NCBI GenBank assembly: GCA_037179515.1
Contig: JAXCGZ010015115.1
Coordinates: forward strand, 101,001-165,000
Source: Halocaridina rubra
Taxonomy: Eukaryota; Arthropoda; Malacostraca; Decapoda; Atyidae
DNA length: 64,000 nt
Direction of reading: 5' to 3'
Below the pieces are notes generated by a model. The model was not told where the DNA came from. It did not search any database and saw nothing but the letters and a program-made list of their open reading frames with translations. Below, in pieces: positions 10,701 to 24,490 of this stretch. The position numbers and the translations under genes were made by a program. Each line of letters starts with the position of its first letter. Position 1 is the first letter of the stretch.

Positions 10701-12268
10701 GGGAGATATTCCTTCTCCCCAGTCCTTTTCAGTTTTATGCTTTTTCTAATGAATTTGATTAAAAATTGTAATCTTAGACAAGTAGCATTCTTTTTTTATG
10801 CTCATATCAACACTGAATATTCTTGGATATTAATTACACATCTCTTATTATCCCTTCACATCTGACAAGACATTACACTCTCCATCTCTGTTTCTCTTTA
10901 TGTATTCGTGTCCAGGCCCAATGAGGCTGTCTTTTTTTTATAATCTTTTTTTGGCCCGTCCTGGGTTCACAATCATGAAAAAATATATACAATACTGTGA
11001 GGTATTAGAATTAGTTTCTCTTTTTTAGCAATCAACATAACTGTAGGACACTTATTGCTGTATAATTTAAACATTATGGAAGTCCATAAGATTGGTATTG
11101 TGTTCTATACTTTGTACTTAATGGTTGAATAATTACTCAAAAATGGCAGATGCGCTATCAAGACCAACTTGGAAAGATAAGAATGGCATCCAAAGTTAAT
11201 TTCCTGGGACACGCTTTCTCAATGATCAGTTACTGGATTGATCCCAGTGACAGGCTGAAAAGCCTACCTGGGAGTGCAAACCTTTTTTTTTACTGCATAG
11301 GGACTGTGATGGGAATATAGTTCTCGACTTGAGAAGCTACAAACCGCATTCAAGACATTGTGGGGTGTTAGGAATGGCATGCAGCCTTAATTCCCTAGCT
11401 CCTACCTGTCTGTGTCCACCCCTATTGGTATGGAGATAAATAGAGACACATTAAATGTCAAACACACACTCATAGATACTTCATGCTTTGCAGGTAACAC
11501 AGAGTATGGCAGGTGTTGTCAAAAATCTAGATGCAGCCATGAAGAGCATGAATTTAGAGAAAATTTCAGCTTTGATGGACAAATTTGAACATCAGTTTGA
11601 AGATCTTGATGTGCAGAGTTCGTACATGGACACAGCCATGGGCCAGACAGTTACAACGGCTATACCACAAGATTCTGTCAATGGCCTTATGTCGCAGGTT
11701 GCTGATGAAGCAGGGTAAGAGATTTTCCTGCATGTAGTTTGACAATCATATTATTTTTTGTGATAATATTATGCCTCTTTGATTGTAATGATCTAAAGAT
11801 TGGTGTATGATGATGATGTGGTACTATACCTATTCAAAAACAAAAAGTTGACTAGGAAAAGAAGACCTCCGTTCAGCTAGACTAAAATTGAGATTGTTCT
11901 CTCCCTTCTTTATTGTCTTTCTCTCTCGCTTCAGTAGTGCTAGGCCAATGTCTTTAGCGTTTCTAGTATTATCATAAGCCAAACAACAAGCCCAGCTGGA
12001 AAAATTTAAACAGTATAAATTTAAAAAGTATATTGCCCACATACTGTTGTTTCTATATAACATATCCTAGATAACTAAATTTTGCCACGGTAAGAAGCTC
12101 ATAGGAGGTGTACAACTTGGATCTTAATTATTAATGCTCTCTTACAGTTTGGAGCTGAATATGGAGCTACCCCAAGGTGGAACATCTACTGTTGGTATCT
12201 CAGCCACACAAGCAAGTCAGGATCAGGACGAACTTACACAAAGACTGGCCAAGTTACGAAATGCCTGA
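4679..12268 (+). CDS. CHMP1: Charged multivesicular body protein 1 (CHMP1), complete gene, four coding exons
   Basis: CHMP1 is an ESCRT-III family subunit that polymerises on membranes and recruits VPS4/spastin-type MIT-domain proteins for vesicle budding, abscission and nuclear-envelope sealing. Coding exons are 4679-4700, 9837-10081, 11494-11714 and 12148-12268. They join in frame (609 nt, 202 aa; human CHMP1B is 199). The N-terminus MSIANMEKHLFNLKF matches the fly form. Basic helices follow ([11 protein letters not shown] at about 26-36, [11 protein letters not shown]), then SMAGVVK and [20 protein letters not shown]. The acidic C-terminus ends in [13 protein letters not shown] (190-202), an intact MIT-interacting motif of the DxxLxxRLxxL type. 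All junctions are GT-AG. Candidate poly(A) signals AATAAA are at about 12295 and 12793. The gene is apparently intact despite a LINE in intron 1. Confidence 0.93.
5560..5745 (+). mobile_element. tRNA-derived SINE (type 2) in CHMP1 intron 1
   Basis: The head AGCTGGATAGTACAGTGGTA is an A-box-like tRNA start. It is followed by ACGCGCTGGCTTCGCATTCA and a B-box-like GATCGGTTCCCATCC at about 5603-5617. The body continues to an A-rich end near 5735. It is not a tRNA gene because the cloverleaf does not close. It differs in sequence from the SINE family found in POLR3A. Confidence 0.6.
5938..9455 (+). mobile_element. Near-full-length LINE in CHMP1 intron 1 (endonuclease, RT, C-terminal Cys/His motif)
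   Basis: A non-LTR retrotransposon lies in the same orientation as CHMP1. The endonuclease begins near 5950 (WNIAG, then VWLLEIKT with the catalytic E, GGVAMLVK). It is interrupted at about 6297-6470 by a (TTTTA)n/(TAGGA)n tract, and resumes with VVLMGDLN (6520), SEIDVCV and GSDHAPL (about 6825). Reverse transcriptase follows: [14 protein letters not shown] (7578-7620), [20 protein letters not shown] (7798-7830, motif A), GMRQGAPTS (about 7960), and MMDDTVIVS at about 8080-8105 carrying the catalytic DD. A C-terminal CxC...EHVLxECP motif is near 8970-9030. Stop codons and frameshifts at about 7171, 8016, 8110 and 8410 inactivate it. A 3' tail with AATAAA ends near 9455. The clade is not determined. 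Confidence 0.78.
9837..10081 (+). CDS. CHMP1: CHMP1 coding exon 2
   Basis: Acceptor TTTTGCAG at 9829-9836, donor GTGAGA at 10082. It encodes residues 8-89: the core basic helices of the ESCRT-III fold, ending VQTAVTQRK. The longer open frame past 10081 is intron read-through. Confidence 0.93.
10082..11493 (+). other. CHMP1 intron 2, with repeat fragments
   Basis: It holds a dispersed repeat at about 10140-10330 (ATAACCCCAGGTGCACCAGG, then CCTAACCTAACC). A relative lies at about 33870-33925. A degenerate SINE follows at about 11300-11465 (GGAATGGCATGCAGCCTTAA, then CTGTCTGTGTCCACCCC). No coding signal is seen. Confidence 0.6.
11494..11714 (+). CDS. CHMP1: CHMP1 coding exon 3
   Basis: Acceptor TTTGCAG at 11487-11493, donor GTAAGA at 11715. 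It encodes [17 protein letters not shown] through MSQVADEAG (residues 90 to about 163), the central helices of the family. It ends in phase 2. Confidence 0.93.
12148..12268 (+). CDS. CHMP1: CHMP1 coding exon 4 with stop codon
   Basis: Acceptor CTTACAG at 12141-12147. It reads [11 protein letters not shown] and ends with the MIT-interacting motif and TGA at 12266-12268. The preceding 433-base intron 3 holds nothing recognisable. Confidence 0.92.
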
Positions 12269-14149
12269 GAAAAACTTCGCTTGGTGCCTACACGAATAAA
12301 TGGCCTCAATGAGATAATGTTATATGTTGTGAATATGTATTGTACCCACGAGTACAAACAAAAAGACTCCTTATACCCATGTTTTCTTAGGATGTGGAGA
12401 CTATATTTTCAATTGTGAATTTTCAAATACCAAAGTGAAAAAGTCAAGAAAGAAGTTATTTAAGAGAATTTTTCTAGAATACTTGTAGTGTTTTCTTTTT
12501 CACATGGAATTTTCATTGGTTTTTATGATTTTGAGCTTTGTAATTTTTTTTAGGCAGATATTTCATATTCACTGGTATTAGGGTCATTGTATATTGGACT
12601 GAAAGTGTGATAGTTTGCATCTGTAGATATGGGTCTTAGGCAATGAACCAGCTGTTGCTACTTTGATAAATTTTACTTTTTCATGATGGAATCTTGATTA
12701 TTAGTTCTAGGAATATGACTCAGAATATGTATTTTTATGAAATAGAATCTGATTATGTAGTTGGATGTTAGATATAGGGCAGGATAAAAGTTTAATAAAC
12801 ATCATTATTAATCGAAATTCTCTTACAAAGACTTTTATTAGTTAATATTTTTTTCAGTATTATTGGATTTTCAGACTGCAAGTCTTTGTTTGCATCTCTA
12901 TAACTGCTTTTACAAAAGATTTAGAAGAATGATCGCTTATGATTTCATTTATGATTAATTTTTTAGGGTATACTGTACATAAAACTTAATTAGGTAACCA
13001 ATACCTTTTTATAATATTCTTAGAAAATTGCTACTTGTACGCAAACTATTAAAACCTTCAATATTAACCACAATACTCCTTGCAAAACCCCAAAAAATGA
13101 AAAATCTGTGCAGAGAGTAACAGGATTACTGAAGTAGGTTGTGATAGATATTTTGGGCTTCATCGGTCTCTGTCCAACCACGCCATATCTGTTAATATTT
13201 CATTCTGCAAGAAAGGAGTTAGGGAGTGAGAGATAGCAGCTTGTTCCATTACTCAGCTCCTACGCAATGCATGGCTTATAAAGTGTATTTTTTCCCAACC
13301 CAGCGGTAGCATGTTGCATATGAAATTTAAATAGAAACAACCTGGGAAAATGCTTGCCAGGTGACCATAATGTATAATAGCATTATCTGCCATTAAAATT
13401 TTTTGGGAATGATAAATCACGGTTATGAATTGTCACAAATGTTTACTATATTCAAAGAAATTGCTATGTAGTGTTAGCATGTAGGTTTGTTAAAAATAGT
13501 GTTTTTCTAGTAAAATATATTTTCATGATAAAATGTTATCCTCCTATACTTTTAGGCATTCATATCTTTAATTTCTTGCTACTTGAACTTTGAATATGCT
13601 TTACTATTGATACAATTGTCGTTACTCAGTAAAAAAATTTATAAGTAGTAGATAACTGTAATAGTTGAGCCTTTATAAAATCAGGAGTACAAGAAAAAAA
13701 ACAATTATTTTTGCATACTGTACAACTGTACTTGTTTGTGTATGTGTTTACCAAAAATATTTTACCAAATTTTTTTCTGCGTATATCTTTTATGAATGAA
13801 TATTGAGTTTTTTTTTTTAACTTTAGGTGATACGCATACCCCCTGAAAAGAGAAGCTTCTTTAGTACTTCTGTCGAGTCGTTTTATCCTCTAAATATATG
13901 AGTTCATATTAAGAAATAATTATTAAAACTTCTTTATTCCACAAAGTATACAGTGGATACGAATGGGTTAAGTTATTACCGAATCTACAAAAAGATATTT
14001 TGGCATGCATTGCCTTCATGATATTCAGTATTTTAGTTCTTCTGAAGAAATCCTGTTACAAAGGCCGATATTATTTACCCTTTTGAAGTTATGCATTTTA
14101 TTAAGTACACCTATTTTTTCATGTGCATTGTTGAGGCATAGTCACATAC

Positions 14150-14370
14150 ACTGGCGTTCATTTCTCAAGGACTTCTAGCCGGAGATATTGAGAGCAACCC
14201 AGGAAACATTATGGGAGACTGTACCGCACACAACCACATAAACCACTAACAGAACGTACACTCCCTGAGAACTTCGTGGAAAACCCCAGGATCCGCAGTG
14301 GTCATCCTGATAGACTTGGGGTTGTTTGGTCAGGCAACATGGGAACAGTAACAACAACTCAGTGGCCTTG
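14150..14370 (+). mobile_element. LINE 5' fragment with a 2A-like motif
   Basis: The plus strand reads ISQGLLAGDIESNPGN at about 14160-14207. This fits the 2A-like oligopeptide (D-I/V-E-x-N-P-G-P) found at the start of CR1/L2-type LINE ORFs, except that the final proline codon is replaced by AAC. About 40 bases later another frame reads NVHSLR, the usual opening of the LINE endonuclease domain. Frameshifts and stops follow, and only about 220 bases remain. Confidence 0.5.
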
Positions 14371-15651
14371 AACCGCATCAGTCTTGCACTGTTTTGGGAT
14401 GGTATTTTTACAGCACTTTTGTAACTTCAAACTTGATTATTATCATCCATTCTTCATAATGGAGATAACCACTCCAGCAGTGAAGATAAACAGAAGTGTT
14501 CATATGTTAGTGTTGCATCCATGTGAATGGTCAACAGCCCCTACTGCTTCTCATTTTTATTGTGAGTCGAAGAAAACCCGTTGGTAAAAACTTAGCTATC
14601 ACAGACAATTCTAGAGGAAAAAAGATGCCGTGGGAGCTTGGTTGTATAAGCTTCTTATTTACAATATTAATCATGTTTTCACACAATTGTGTTCTGATTG
14701 GTTCATGTCCGAAGGCGGATGATTTTGTAAATTATAAAAATTATATAATCGATTTAAAAGACAAAAAGATCAATTTAATTTTCAGGAGAATTCTGTTCTC
14801 ACTCCTTTTCCTATACACTGAAGTTTATGCCTCATTTTTGATATACAAGATCTCTTGTCATATTTCACCACATAAAAGTAGGCACAATATCCTTTTACAA
14901 AGTCAGTGCTCTCATTAGACTAAATACCATATTTTAGAGATAATTTAATTACATTAATGAGTATTCCTGAAAATAAGAATTTTAGTTCAGTCATAATTTC
15001 TATATTTATGCAATAGAGTGCTAAAATATTTTACGATGTTACTAATACTGGACATCATTATAAGTATTTAGGATCACAATTTCTCTTTCATACATTACCC
15101 TGATTAGAGAAATTTATAATGTTAGTTATTTTATGGAACATAAGCATTTTCCTCATATGATGAAAATATGAGTTATGTTTGGGGAAATATTGAAAATTTT
15201 GAGTTCTCATAAGATGGAAAAAAATTTTAAATTTTTTATAATAAGGACTCAAGTTTACAAATATATTATATAGTTAGGAATTAAGTTTACAAATATTTTA
15301 TAGTTAGGACTCAAGTTTACAAACATTATGTGGTTAGGATATAAGTTTGCATTACAGTCAGATATTCATATATATTCCTGAATTTGTGTATCTTCATGAC
15401 TCCACAGTCCACTATTATATATAATGAGATTGTAATAAAGTGAAACGAGAATTATTTTATTGCGATTGGTATGTTGTTATATGGAGCCTTATATTAATAT
15501 ACCGGGGTAGTTCACTTTATAATATTGTACATTGTATCCCATACAGTAAGCACCAAATGATAGATGAATATTAACCATAGGTATTTTTTTTTATTTGTAA
15601 TTATATCAGGTTGTTAGTAAGTATTTTTTTCAATACATTCTTCCCTTATAG

Positions 15652-15815
15652 GGGACCATGTTAGTGCAGTGGTTAGAGCACTCAATTCAGGAAGTGTCAT
15701 TCCCGTGATTTGCCCTCAGCAGGGCACCATGAAGGGCATCCTTCCTTAATTCCCCAGCTACAACCTGTATGTGTCCATCCCCATTCCAATGGGAATAATT
15801 AGTAACATAGACCAG
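15652..15815 (+). mobile_element. tRNA-derived SINE (main family)
   Basis: The head GGACCATGTTAGTGCAGTGG is followed by TTAGAGCACTCAATTCAGG, an A-box-like start. The B-box region is decayed. The body then reads AAGGGCATCCTTCCTTAATT and CCCCATTCCAATGGGAATAA. The same family recurs at 30682, 33958, 35393 and 60556 (plus) and at 36407, 54998 and 57095 (minus). Confidence 0.7.
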
Positions 15816-16911
15816 CCAAAATAACTGATCCCCTGCAGAATCTTGGAGGGTGGCATGAAGCAGATACTGTCTCCTCTTAACATAGCAAGAATCAGTACAT
15901 AAGGAAAGATACTAAAAACTGACTCCCCCTCTCCTAATTGTTAGTAAAGGTTTATGCAAACTGTATTCTTACACACCTTATCCAAGGGTTCAATAATAAA
16001 TATATTTATTTAAATATACATCAAAACAACAGAACCAAAGCAGTAAACATATTTCCAGGCAAAATCTATATATGTAGGAAGAGATAAGGTGTGACTGTTA
16101 AGGATGTCATGTTTTTCCTAGAGTTTTAAGTAAAAATATATTCTGCCTTAACATTATGAATGCTGTATAAGGTCACTAGAAAATATTGGCGAATGTATGG
16201 AGAGATTTGACAGTCTTACTTTTTCTAATATAATTATTGCTAATAAAAAGATTACACATCAGTTTCTAGTTTGTGACACCATGCAAGATTTTTCTGCAAA
16301 TGGAAAAGTATAATAAGTACAACAAATATATTAAGTATTTTGTATTTTAATGTATGCAACATACTTGATAAAACTATTTTATGATCCCTTTATTGCAATT
16401 ATCATGTGTGTCTTGAAACAAGAATCACTAACTTTGCATTGTCTAGTTTATGTACATAATGCTTTGTTTATATTTCACTGATTTATATCCTCAGATGCTT
16501 TTTTTAGTAGTTAATAAACAGAATCTAATATTAACCTTGCAACAATTTATATTACAGCTTGAAACTTCAGGTTTCTTTGTCATTCTTTTGTATTTACAGA
16601 TTAAATAAAAAGGAATAAATTATGAATATACAATAATTTTTTTTTCAATGGGAAGGGAAAACCAATGCAAAGTTCAACCAGCTCTTTCAAATTCCATTTA
16701 TGGCTTCATTGTTATGCTAATTAGTAATAAACATATGTATAACGTAATAGGAACTTTAATGTAAAATAATACAGGCTAAACAAATCAATACAAATCCTAA
16801 GTTTGTAGACAACTGCAAACCGCTTTTGATGACATTTATAAGCTTTCAAGATCAAAACAAAAACAATAAATTACTGTATAGATAATGATGACACTTGACA
16901 ACTCTTCAATG

Positions 16912-19680
16912 TTAAGCTATTATGTGAACAAGTATCCCTCCTTGATCATCTAAGTTATCTATAGCCTCTGCAACATCAATACTCTCTAATATTCCAGCAT
17001 CTGTGAGATGCAAATCAACAAGGCCAATAACAGTACTTTCCTTTCTCTCTTCTTGGGAATGCTTCTCTTTATCTCTTGCTTCCTGAGAATGCTTCTTTTT
17101 GTGATGAGTCAGACAAGCTCGTCGTGAAAAACTCTTATTACAAGTAAGGCACATATTCGTAGACCCACCTGACTTTATTTTTAGGTGACTGGTAAGGGAG
17201 CTTTCCAATTTAAAAACTTTTTCACAATCGGGACAATTAAATATTCCTGCAGGATTATGGCCCACACTATGTAATTTCAGTGAACACTGGCTTTTAAAGT
17301 TCTTACTGCAGTTTTTACAAGAGTATAAACTTTCTGAGGTGTGAAGCAACATATGGTTTCTAAGTGAAATTTTGCGGAGAAACTGTTTACTGCACTTAGA
17401 ACAGTGATAAGCCCTCACTCCAGTATGTGTGACCATATGGGTTTTTAAGTGGGTACTCTGCTTAAAGGTTTTTGAGCATACTGAGCAGGAATAAGGTCTT
17501 TTTCCACTGTGTATGAGTATGTGACGTCTATAATTATTCTTCATATGAAATTTCTTACCACATTCATTACAAACAAATCTTTTATAATTGCTGTGTTTCC
17601 TCAGATGGGAATTAAGCGTCTGTCGTTGTGCAAATTTAGCACCGCAAATATGGCACAAGTATTTCTTAAACTCTGCATGCAAATCCAAGTGGTTTTTGAG
17701 AGTGCTTTTCAAAGCAAAACATTTCTGGCAAACACAGCACAAGTAGGGATGCTTTCCAATCTTTCTCTGATGCAGCAGAAATGATGATTTCGTAAGAAAG
17801 CTCTTTCTACAATAGCAACACTGGCGATTTGCTGTTCCATTCTGAGAACTTGTATCTATAAAATGTTCTATATTTGTATCTTTTACAAAAGTGTGTAAAA
17901 TGTTCGAGTCATTCTTACATGTATCACCTTTATTTAAATCTCTAATGTCTTTTTTACAATGATACAGTTCATGCAGTGTCAGAGAATATTTATATTTGAA
18001 ACTGAGATTACACACACTGCATCTGGGCAGTCTTGCTTTGGAATGTACAATTGCATGAAGTTTTAGAGCATGAATACTTTTAAAATGTTTCAGGCACTGA
18101 ATACATTTATAAGGCCTCACTTCTGAATGAGAGTACAAGTGTTCTTTCAGGTAAGACAATGCCCGGAATTTCTTTCCACATTTATTGCATACATGTCTCT
18201 TTATAATGTGAATTCTCTTGTGATCGTTAAATTTTTTTTTGTTTGTAAACTCCTTTTGGCACACTATGCATTTGTATTGCTCAGCATTGTGAATATTGTT
18301 TATTACATTATGTTCAACTCTACTTACTTCTTGCAACTCCTTTTGCTTTGACAGCACATCATCATGGTTATTGTTATCCACACGTATTATATTCTCCTCA
18401 ATATTTACAATGTTTATAACTAAACATTGATTTCCTTCTTCAGATAGATTAGCACAGAGGTGACTTTGATATAAGTCAACATGTTCATGACATACCACAT
18501 GACTTTCCAACTCTTCCACCGTTGCAAAAAATGTTATGCATATGGGGCATTCACAGGCTACACTTAACTTGATACAATCATTAATATTTCCGCCACCATA
18601 AGAAACATTATCTTTAATATGGACTGAAACGTGCTTCTCTACATCTACTTTGGTAAGAAAAACCATAGGGCATGATAAACACTTAAAGAATTTGTGGAAA
18701 GATATGACAGGATATGCCAGCATGCGACCACAATTCAAGTCTTTTAAGCTGATGTTATTCTCTTTTTCATTTTGCTGCAGTTGATCTTTACAAAGACTAT
18801 TCTCATATTCTGTGTGATTCAAATTATGTATTCTCATCTCTGTCTCATTAAGGCATATAACTGGACAATTCATGCATTTATAGAGGATATTATAGGTACT
18901 TTGTGAATATTCATTTGTCCAGTTAATTATTGCAGGAGCTTTGCTGGTTCTATCAAAGATACTGATTGAACATGAATCATGTTGGATTGAATGATCAGGA
19001 TGACCACTTTCATTGTCTGATGATTTTTGGTCGCAATGAAAGACGGTATTTGGATTTTTGGATGGTACACTATGAAATCTTTCTGAATGGTGTAGAATTG
19101 TGTGACTATCCAATTCTTCTCCCAAAGTAAAAGCTTTCTGACACACAGAGCACTCAAAAGTCCTTTGATTTTTCTCAGACTTGTCAATCTCACTAATTTC
19201 ACAATATTCATATGCTACAGACAAGTCGTCATCAGGTCTAAATGATATCATATTTTTATATAAATGTGATATATTTACATCTTCACTGCCTACAGACGTT
19301 CTGGTTATACTCTCATGTTTATTTAAGTGGTCCTGATAAACAGACTTTTCTAAGAAAGTTGTGGAACAGTAAAGGCATCTAAAACGTCTTTTGTAAACCT
19401 TGAGCTTCTGTAAGCCTTTTAATAAGCTTTGCCTATCTTGGCTGTCATTGGCATTACAAAATACATTTTTGCCAACTTGCTCAGAGGTTTCACGCAGTTT
19501 ATTTTCACATGCTTTGTTGGTCAAGTGTAGATGATATGCTCTTGCCTCTACGAATGTCAGGAGACAGCGTGCACATTTATATGTGCATTCACTACCATGG
19601 TTTAACTTGTGTGTTTTTAAGCTACTTTTTAAAACATACTGTTTTCCACACTGCAAACACTGGTATGATTTTTTTGCCAT
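16912..19680 (-). CDS. C2H2 zinc-finger protein with about 20 fingers, intronless
   Basis: A 922-residue probable DNA-binding transcription regulator; no orthologue is recognised. I chose the ATG at 19680 (MAKKSYQCLQCGKQY). The frame remains open to 19719, but that position is GTG. Fingers 1-7 are spread over residues about 6-440, separated by acidic, asparagine-rich linkers. Fingers 8-20 form a near-continuous array at about 467-864 with typical spacing (for example CNECGKKFHMKNNYRRHILIH, CSVCSKTFKQSTHLKTHMVTH). Linkers such as HTGVRAY and HSGKRPY resemble TGEKPY. Finger 2 is C2HC-like, and finger 19 lacks the second histidine (HLKIKS). The acidic C-terminal tail (about 58 residues) ends LDDQGGILVHIIA. 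No KRAB, ZAD or BTB domain is visible. The whole protein is in one exon. Confidence 0.9.
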   Translation of the reverse strand: MAKKSYQCLQCGKQYVLKSSLKTHKLNHGSECTYKCARCLLTFVEARAYHLHLTNKACENKLRETSEQVGKNVFCNANDSQDRQSLLKGLQKLKVYKRRFRCLYCSTTFLEKSVYQDHLNKHESITRTSVGSEDVNISHLYKNMISFRPDDDLSVAYEYCEISEIDKSEKNQRTFECSVCQKAFTLGEELDSHTILHHSERFHSVPSKNPNTVFHCDQKSSDNESGHPDHSIQHDSCSISIFDRTSKAPAIINWTNEYSQSTYNILYKCMNCPVICLNETEMRIHNLNHTEYENSLCKDQLQQNEKENNISLKDLNCGRMLAYPVISFHKFFKCLSCPMVFLTKVDVEKHVSVHIKDNVSYGGGNINDCIKLSVACECPICITFFATVEELESHVVCHEHVDLYQSHLCANLSEEGNQCLVINIVNIEENIIRVDNNNHDDVLSKQKELQEVSRVEHNVINNIHNAEQYKCIVCQKEFTNKKKFNDHKRIHIIKRHVCNKCGKKFRALSYLKEHLYSHSEVRPYKCIQCLKHFKSIHALKLHAIVHSKARLPRCSVCNLSFKYKYSLTLHELYHCKKDIRDLNKGDTCKNDSNILHTFVKDTNIEHFIDTSSQNGTANRQCCYCRKSFLTKSSFLLHQRKIGKHPYLCCVCQKCFALKSTLKNHLDLHAEFKKYLCHICGAKFAQRQTLNSHLRKHSNYKRFVCNECGKKFHMKNNYRRHILIHSGKRPYSCSVCSKTFKQSTHLKTHMVTHTGVRAYHCSKCSKQFLRKISLRNHMLLHTSESLYSCKNCSKNFKSQCSLKLHSVGHNPAGIFNCPDCEKVFKLESSLTSHLKIKSGGSTNMCLTCNKSFSRRACLTHHKKKHSQEARDKEKHSQEERKESTVIGLVDLHLTDAGILESIDVAEAIDNLDDQGGILVHIIA

Positions 19681-20814
<1,134 letters not shown>

Positions 20815-20949
20815 AAATCTATATTTTCTTCATGTTTAGAAGAGGTATCAGTTATTCCTCATATGAGTGTCAAACAGGTCTAAAAGGCATTTTGGATGGT
20901 TAAATGATGACAATGAATATAATGATTATCATGAGTTACAGCATATAAC

Positions 20950-21070
20950 TTGGCTATTTGTGTAAAGAAATTACAAAGGAGAAGATTCCCAGTTCCCTCT
21001 CTCTACCCCATTCCGTCGACTTTTACGACACATAGGGGAACACGGGGGAGGTATTCTTGCCCTCTTGAAG
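20950..21070 (+). repeat. Second dispersed repeat family, 3' part
   Basis: GGAGAAGATTCCCAGTTCCC, then TACCCCATTCCGTCGACTTT, then ACATAGGGGAACACGGGGGA. It matches the 3' half of the copies at 19795, 50722, 54447 and 62420. It ends close to (TA)n array 3. Confidence 0.6.
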
Positions 21071-21110
21071 GGGATGACTATCACAGAACATTCAATTAAA
21101 ATTGCTAAAA

Positions 21111-22745
<1,635 letters not shown>

Positions 22746-22749
22746 TTCA

Positions 22750-23768
<1,019 letters not shown>

Positions 23769-23937
23769 AATGAATATAGCTCTGATAAGCTATAATTTTG
23801 AACATATTACTTTCCTTATGCCTTTATCATATTCGTTTTCATTAAGTTAGGATGTTATGATGTCACTAAAGTCGACAAGGAGAAGAAAAATTAGTTCATT
23901 TTACTTTCGGAAGTGATCTGCTTTAATACACATTGAC

Positions 23938-24163
23938 CCGATTTCTTAAACAGTGTAGACCTAGGATATCACATTGTTAGTTAGCTAGAAACACACAAAT
24001 GGATTTCATAAACGCATCTGACGCGTTTCTGTGTATGGCTAGGATCCCGTACGGGATCCTAGCCATACACAGAACCGCGTCAGATGCGTTTAGGAAATCT
24101 ATTTATGTGTGTCTAGATAATTAAATATATGGTATCCTAGATTTACACTGTTTAAGAAATCGG
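23938..24163. mobile_element. Foldback MITE, copy 1 (near-perfect palindrome)
   Basis: A 226-base sequence that is almost entirely self-complementary. It opens CCGATTTCTTAAACAGTGTA and closes TACACTGTTTAAGAAATCGG. The centre TAGGATCCCGTACGGGATCC pairs with itself. A second copy is at 32195-32422. It carries no ORF, consistent with a non-autonomous DNA transposon. The target-site duplication is not clear. Confidence 0.75.
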
Positions 24164-24490
24164 ACCATTGTCTGAGTAGAGTAAGCCTTGAATTAAAAGC
24201 ATGAGCATTATTACTGCTGTCTTTTTTTTTTTTTTTTTTACATGTCCATGTGAAATTCTTTTGTTCGGTTATGATCTGTAAGCAATACATGAATGCCTTA
24301 AAATAGGAAATCAATTACAATATTATACCACAAGTTTGAAGTCCATTTCTTTTCTCCTTTCATTTCAAGCCTGGAACTCTTCCGTTTTTTTGTTTTTTTT
24401 TTACCTCTTATAACCTTTCACCTTGCAGATTTTAGATCTAGTGGTATCTGAGTCTAATCCTACCATACTTCAAGATTTTCATTACTCTTC
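24164..24490. other. Intergenic DNA with poly-T tracts
   Basis: Poly-T runs lie at about 24221-24239 and 24391-24403. No gene is visible. Confidence 0.4.

Larger units (their letters stand above)
12269..16911. other. Intergenic region between CHMP1 and the zinc-finger gene
   Basis: The two genes converge here. It contains the CHMP1 3' UTR, a LINE 5' fragment at 14150-14370, short imperfect repeats (about 15243-15345, units of 35-45 bases starting with CTCAAGTTTACAAA), and a SINE at 15652-15815. The open frames in 14384-14918 show no family features. The stretch next to 16912 is probably the 3' UTR of the zinc-finger gene; a minus-strand AATAAA lies at about 16389-16394. Confidence 0.6.

Noticed and set aside
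14384..14918. Two overlapping plus-strand open frames as a gene
   Set aside because: No family motif, hydrophobic low-complexity composition, and no splice context.
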